NCBI GenBank assembly: GCA_027030565.1
Contig: JALVEU010000255.1
Coordinates: 1 to 25,914 of the forward strand
Source: Gammaproteobacteria bacterium
Lineage (GTDB): Bacteria; Pseudomonadota; Gammaproteobacteria; JAJDOJ01
Direction: 5' to 3'
Length of the DNA stretch: 25,914 bases
In this document: one piece after another, positions 22,027-25,914 of the stretch
Layout: each line of letters opens with the position of its first letter
Numbering within the stretch: the stretch's first letter is position 1
Made by a program: the position numbers and the translations under genes
The notes under the pieces: generated by a model
Seen by the model: only the letters and a program-made list of their open reading frames with translations
Databases searched by the model: none
What the model was told of the DNA's origin: nothing

Positions 22027-22278
22027 TCAGCCGCCACAGCCGCACATGCCACCTGCACAGCCTCCGCCGCTCGGGGGTGGATCGCCTGCATAGGTGCCGC
22101 CCACAATGCCGGCGGCACCCGTGATGACCCGTTCCACCGGTGCCTCGGCGGGGGTGTCGCCCAGGTCCAGCCCGGCGCGTTCGCAAACCTCCCCCCAAGT
22201 GTGCAGCGTCTCTGCCATGCGGTGCACCACCTCGACGGTGCGGTCGTTGCTGGGGCAGTAGTAGTCGTAGGTCGGCAT
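22027..22278 (-). CDS. FmdB-like small zinc-ribbon protein, degenerate type
   Basis: The 83-residue protein opens with MPTYDYYCPSNDRTVEVVHR, which aligns with FmdB-type zinc ribbons (MP-Y-Y-C), but the usual second cysteine of the first CxxC is Asn. Remaining cysteines are C32 and the tail cluster C74, C79 and C81 in GGGCAGGMCGCGG. A Gly-rich Cys tail is also common in FmdB proteins. Metal binding, if retained, must use an unusual set of ligands. GGAGG lies upstream of ATG (minus strand, near 22285-22290), the promoter is at 22317-22345 and the terminator at 21960-22004, so it forms a single-gene transcription unit. Function is unknown. Confidence 0.85.
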   Translation of the reverse strand: MPTYDYYCPSNDRTVEVVHRMAETLHTWGEVCERAGLDLGDTPAEAPVERVITGAAGIVGGTYAGDPPPSGGGCAGGMCGCGG

Positions 22279-22316
22279 GAATTCCCTCCATTGCAGCTTG
22301 CATATCAGACCCTGCT

Positions 22317-22345
22317 AATATTGGGGGGCGGACGGGGTCTGTCAA
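22317..22345 (-). promoter_or_regulatory. Predicted promoter of the FmdB-like gene
   Basis: On the minus strand: exact TTGACA (plus 22340-22345), a 17-bp spacer, AATATT (22317-22322). A shifted TATTAG two bases later is an alternative -10. The start would be near 22310, about 30 bases before the ATG at 22278. Confidence 0.65.
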
Positions 22346-22377
22346 GGCTGCCCCGGCCTCGTCCATGCCTCGGAAAC

Positions 22378-23037
22378 CTAGCGTTCGATCTTGTCCACGC
22401 CCGACTCGGTGCCCAGCAGCAAGACGTCGGCGGGTCGCAGGGCGAAGATCCCCACGGTGACGATACCCGGAATGTTGTTGAGTTCGTTTTCCAGGGCCGG
22501 AGGATCCAGGATCTCCAGCCCCCGGACGTCCAGGATCTCGTTGCCGTTGTCGGTGATGAATCCCTCGCGCAGTTCGGGCACGCCGCGCCGCTTCACCAGC
22601 TGCCTGGCCACGAAGCTGCGTCCCATGGGGATCACCTCCACGGGCAGCGGAAAGGCGCCGAGGATGTCCACGAGCTTGGAGTCGTCGGCGATGCACACGA
22701 ACTGCTCGCTGGCCCCGGCGACGATCTTTTCGCGCGTGAGCGCCCCGCCGCCGCCCTTGATCAGGTGCAGATGGCGGGTGGCCTCGTCGGCGCCGTCCAC
22801 ATAGATTCTGAGATCGCCGACTTCGTTGAGATCCAGCACAGGGATACCGTGGGCGCGCAGCCGCTCCGCACTCGCCTCGGAGCTGGCCACCGTGCCGTCG
22901 ATCTTGTGTTTGATGCGCGCCAGTCCGTCGATGAAGTGGTTGGCGGTGGAGCCTGTGCCCACCCCCACGATGTCACCCACTTCGATGTATTCCAGAGCGG
23001 CTTCTGCGGCACGCCGCTTCTTGTCGTCCGCACTCAT
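22378..23037 (-). CDS. rpiA: Ribose-5-phosphate isomerase A
   Basis: The 219-residue cytoplasmic enzyme interconverts ribose-5-phosphate and ribulose-5-phosphate in the pentose phosphate pathway. Conserved segments are GVGTGSTANHFIDGLARIK (phosphate binding), the DGADE block at about 80 with catalytic aspartates, and KGGGGALTREKIVA with the catalytic Glu and Lys. Length is that of E. coli RpiA. GGAGG sits eight bases before ATG. It is transcribed away from glnB. The FmdB-like gene is 99 bp downstream but has its own promoter. Confidence 0.97.
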   Translation of the reverse strand: MSADDKKRRAAEAALEYIEVGDIVGVGTGSTANHFIDGLARIKHKIDGTVASSEASAERLRAHGIPVLDLNEVGDLRIYVDGADEATRHLHLIKGGGGALTREKIVAGASEQFVCIADDSKLVDILGAFPLPVEVIPMGRSFVARQLVKRRGVPELREGFITDNGNEILDVRGLEILDPPALENELNNIPGIVTVGIFALRPADVLLLGTESGVDKIER

Positions 23038-23107
23038 GGGAGGAACCTCCGCGAATTGCCATGACCTGCCGAATCCCGGGCGCTGCCACGGGTTCGGGCG
23101 AATCGGG

Positions 23108-23134
23108 CATAATAGCCGGCACGCCGGGCTTTTT
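23108..23134 (+). other. Terminator-like element with a -10-like hexamer in the rpiA/glnB divergent region
   Basis: CATAAT (23108-23113) is followed directly by AGCC-GGC / GCC-G-GGCT (23114-23130), a short stem with one bulge and a tetraloop, then TTTTT (23130-23134). No plus-strand gene precedes it, so its use as a terminator is unclear. The rest of the 259-bp divergent gap (23038-23296) shows GC-rich sequence without a convincing -35/-10 pair for glnB. Confidence 0.3.
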
Positions 23135-23296
23135 CATGCCGCAGCGGGCTCCGGGCGACCGAGCGATCCGAGACCGTATGGCCGGTTTGGGAGGGCCGTA
23201 GAATGTGCCTGGGATCGGTACCCGGCCCACGGGCTGGTGCGCCGGGCATCAGCCGGCGTTTCCCCGAACAGAACCTATACTCCGGAGACCACGCTC

Positions 23297-23635
23297 ATGA
23301 GGATGATCGTCGCAATCATAAAACCGTTCAAGCTCGACGACGTGCGGGAGGCCCTCTCCGAGATCGGTGTGCGCGGTATGACGGTCACGGAAGTCAAGGG
23401 CTTCGGTCGGCAGAAGGGGCACACGGAGCTCTATCGCGGCGCGGAGTATGTGGTGGACTTCCTGCCCAAGGTCAAGCTGGAAGTGGCCGTCTCGGACGAG
23501 CTCGTCGACCACGTGATCGAGACCATCTCGGGTTCGGCGAGCACGGGCAAGATCGGCGATGGCAAGATCTTCGTCCTGCCCATCGAGCAGGTGGTTCGCA
23601 TCCGCACGGGCGAGACCGGTCCCGATGCGCTTTGA
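23297..23635 (+). CDS. glnB: Nitrogen regulatory protein P-II
   Basis: The 112-residue PII signal protein binds ATP/ADP and 2-oxoglutarate and is uridylylated on Y51 (GHTELYRGAEYVVDFLPKVK). The T-loop, the B-loop (STGKIGDGKIFV) and the C-terminal RIRTGE are all intact. Residue 54 is Asp, as in GlnB, rather than Asn as in E. coli GlnK, and no amtB lies beside it, so GlnB is the better name. Targets would be glutamine synthetase adenylylation and NtrB in related bacteria. The start at 23297 has GGAG ten bases upstream; an alternative ATG two codons later is possible. ilvA follows in the same direction after 45 bp. Confidence 0.95.
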   Translation: MRMIVAIIKPFKLDDVREALSEIGVRGMTVTEVKGFGRQKGHTELYRGAEYVVDFLPKVKLEVAVSDELVDHVIETISGSASTGKIGDGKIFVLPIEQVVRIRTGETGPDAL

Positions 23636-23680
23636 CGTGCCGAGGGCCGCAGGGCCCGGCTGAGCAGCGCTGCCCGCTTC

Positions 23681-25201
<1,521 letters not shown>

Positions 25202-25264
25202 GCAGTCTCTGCCAATGACCGTGCATGCGGGCCCAGAAGGAGTGAGAGACCGGCCGCTGGGCGC

Positions 25265-25293
25265 TTGTCAGGGGCGCCTTCATGGGGTAGTAT
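25265..25293 (+). promoter_or_regulatory. Promoter of the rplM-rpsI operon
   Basis: TTGTCA (25265-25270), a 17-bp spacer, TAGTAT (25288-25293). Each box matches the sigma-70 consensus at four or five of six positions, and the spacing is ideal. A start near 25300 gives a leader of about 58 bases holding the hairpin at 25319-25348. Confidence 0.75.
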
Positions 25294-25318
25294 TCCGCGC
25301 CTTCCCGGTCGGGGAGGC

Positions 25319-25348
25319 CCACTTGTGGCCTGCTCCGGCCACAAGTGG
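25319..25348 (+). promoter_or_regulatory. rplM leader hairpin, candidate L13 autoregulatory site
   Basis: CCACTTGTGGCC (25319-25330), loop TGCTCC, GGCCACAAGTGG (25337-25348): a perfect 12-bp stem in the leader RNA. Its last two G residues belong to the ribosome-binding site GGAG (25347-25350), seven bases before ATG. In E. coli the rplM-rpsI message is autoregulated through its 5' leader by L13. This hairpin is well placed for the same job here; the equivalence of structure is inference. Confidence 0.65.
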
Positions 25349-25357
25349 AGCACGGTG

Positions 25358-25786
25358 ATGAAGACGTTCAACGCGAAGCCCGACACGGTGAAGCGAGACT
25401 GGTATCTGGTCGATGCCAGCGGCAAGACGCTGGGGCGTCTGGCCTCCGAGATCGCCCGCAGGTTGAAGGGCAAGCACAAGCCCGAATACACACCCCATGT
25501 GGATACCGGTGACTACATCGTGGTCATCAACGCCGAGAAGGTGCGCGTCACCGGGAACAAGCTCCGGGACAAGATGTACTACCGTCACACCGGATATGTG
25601 GGCAATCTGAAGGAGATCTCGCTGGAGAAGCTCCTCCAGAAGGCTCCGGAACGGGTCATCGAGAATGCGGTGCGGGGTATGCTGCCGCGCAATCCGCTTG
25701 GACGCGCCATGTACAGGAAGCTCAAGGTCTATGCTGGACCGGAGCATCGTCACGCCGCGCAGCAGCCACAACCACTGGACATCTGA
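25358..25786 (+). CDS. rplM: 50S ribosomal protein L13
   Basis: The 142-residue large-subunit protein binds 23S rRNA early in assembly. Conserved blocks include RDWYLVDASGKTLGRLASEI, HVDTGDYIVVINAEKVRVTG, YYRHTGYVGNLKE and GMLPRNPLGRAMYRKLKVY. The length equals E. coli L13. ATG at 25358 follows GGAG by seven bases, partly held in the leader hairpin. rpsI starts 14 bp after the stop, the usual operon pairing. Confidence 0.98.
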   Translation: MKTFNAKPDTVKRDWYLVDASGKTLGRLASEIARRLKGKHKPEYTPHVDTGDYIVVINAEKVRVTGNKLRDKMYYRHTGYVGNLKEISLEKLLQKAPERVIENAVRGMLPRNPLGRAMYRKLKVYAGPEHRHAAQQPQPLDI

Positions 25787-25800
25787 GCAGACTCGAAGCT

Positions 25801-25914
25801 ATGGCAGCGACAGCGTACTATGGAACCGGGCGGCGCAAGAGTTCGACGGCGCGGGTCTATCTGAGGCCCGGATCCGGCCGGTTCCAGGTCAACGGGCAGC
25901 CCCTGGAACGGTAT
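25801..25914 (+). CDS. rpsI: 30S ribosomal protein S9, N-terminal part (cut by window end)
   Basis: Thirty-eight codons are visible: MAATAYYGTGRRKSSTARVY, then LRPGSGRFQVNGQPLERY. The YYGTGRRKSS...RV opening is diagnostic of S9. Its C-terminus, which reaches the ribosomal P site, lies beyond the window. It is the second gene of the rplM-rpsI operon. Confidence 0.97.
   Translation, partial: MAATAYYGTGRRKSSTARVYLRPGSGRFQVNGQPLERY

Noticed and set aside
23114..23134. Possible sigma-54 promoter before glnB (GGCACG then GC)
   Set aside because: The GG and GC elements are separated by 8 bases instead of the required 10, and the segment is better read as a short terminator-like stem with TTTTT.
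23276..23281. TATACT as the -10 box of glnB
   Set aside because: It has no -35 partner at 16-18 bp and overlaps the ribosome-binding site, leaving almost no leader.

Overview
This window is GC-rich, densely packed bacterial chromosome. I read it as a gammaproteobacterium, probably of the Chromatiales/Ectothiorhodospiraceae type. That placement is inference from gene content and protein similarity (rplM-rpsI, a two-ACT-domain IlvA, a ba3-type oxidase with a c4-type cytochrome, RND efflux, GlnB); no marker was compared. There are no insertion sequences, phage genes, CRISPR arrays, tRNAs or rRNAs, and no sign of recent transfer.

Left third (1-11482): a respiratory and efflux block, all on the + strand. 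The window opens inside a Crp/Fnr-family regulator. An RND efflux pair follows: a periplasmic adaptor with an unusual insert in its hairpin region, and a permease that carries an extra C-terminal helix-hairpin-helix domain on a long disordered linker. Next is a ba3-type cytochrome oxidase operon: a 49-residue single-helix subunit, subunit II with a CuA site, and subunit I with all haem and CuB ligands. It is followed by a di-haem c4-type cytochrome, the likely electron donor, and a CcoI/FixI-like copper P-type ATPase, the likely copper supplier. FNR-type palindromes lie upstream of both the efflux operon and the oxidase operon. The one before the oxidase is centred about 41.5 bp ahead of the transcription start implied by a recognisable promoter.

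Middle (11430-18763): short convergent and divergent units. They encode an unknown CxxC/CxxC protein, an unknown exported protein, MsrA, a VanZ-like membrane protein, a DUF1015 protein paired with glycerate kinase, an unrecognised 401-residue helical/coiled-coil protein with its own good promoter, and quinolinate synthase NadA. Several convergent pairs overlap at their 3' ends.

Right third (18764-25914): an acyl-CoA synthetase and a YciA-like acyl-CoA thioesterase joined by an ATGA overlap, possibly preceded by a 40-codon ORF joined the same way. Then come a DJ-1/PfpI protein, an FmdB-like small protein with a clear terminator and promoter, RpiA, the PII protein GlnB, threonine deaminase IlvA, and the start of the rplM-rpsI ribosomal operon. 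That operon has a near-consensus promoter and a perfect 12-bp leader hairpin that touches the rplM ribosome-binding site.

Most genes are ordinary housekeeping or respiratory genes. The parts that look least described are the RND permease with its HhH tail, the shared FNR-like control of efflux and oxidase, the 401-residue helical protein, the DUF1015-glycerate kinase pair and the possible coupled microprotein.
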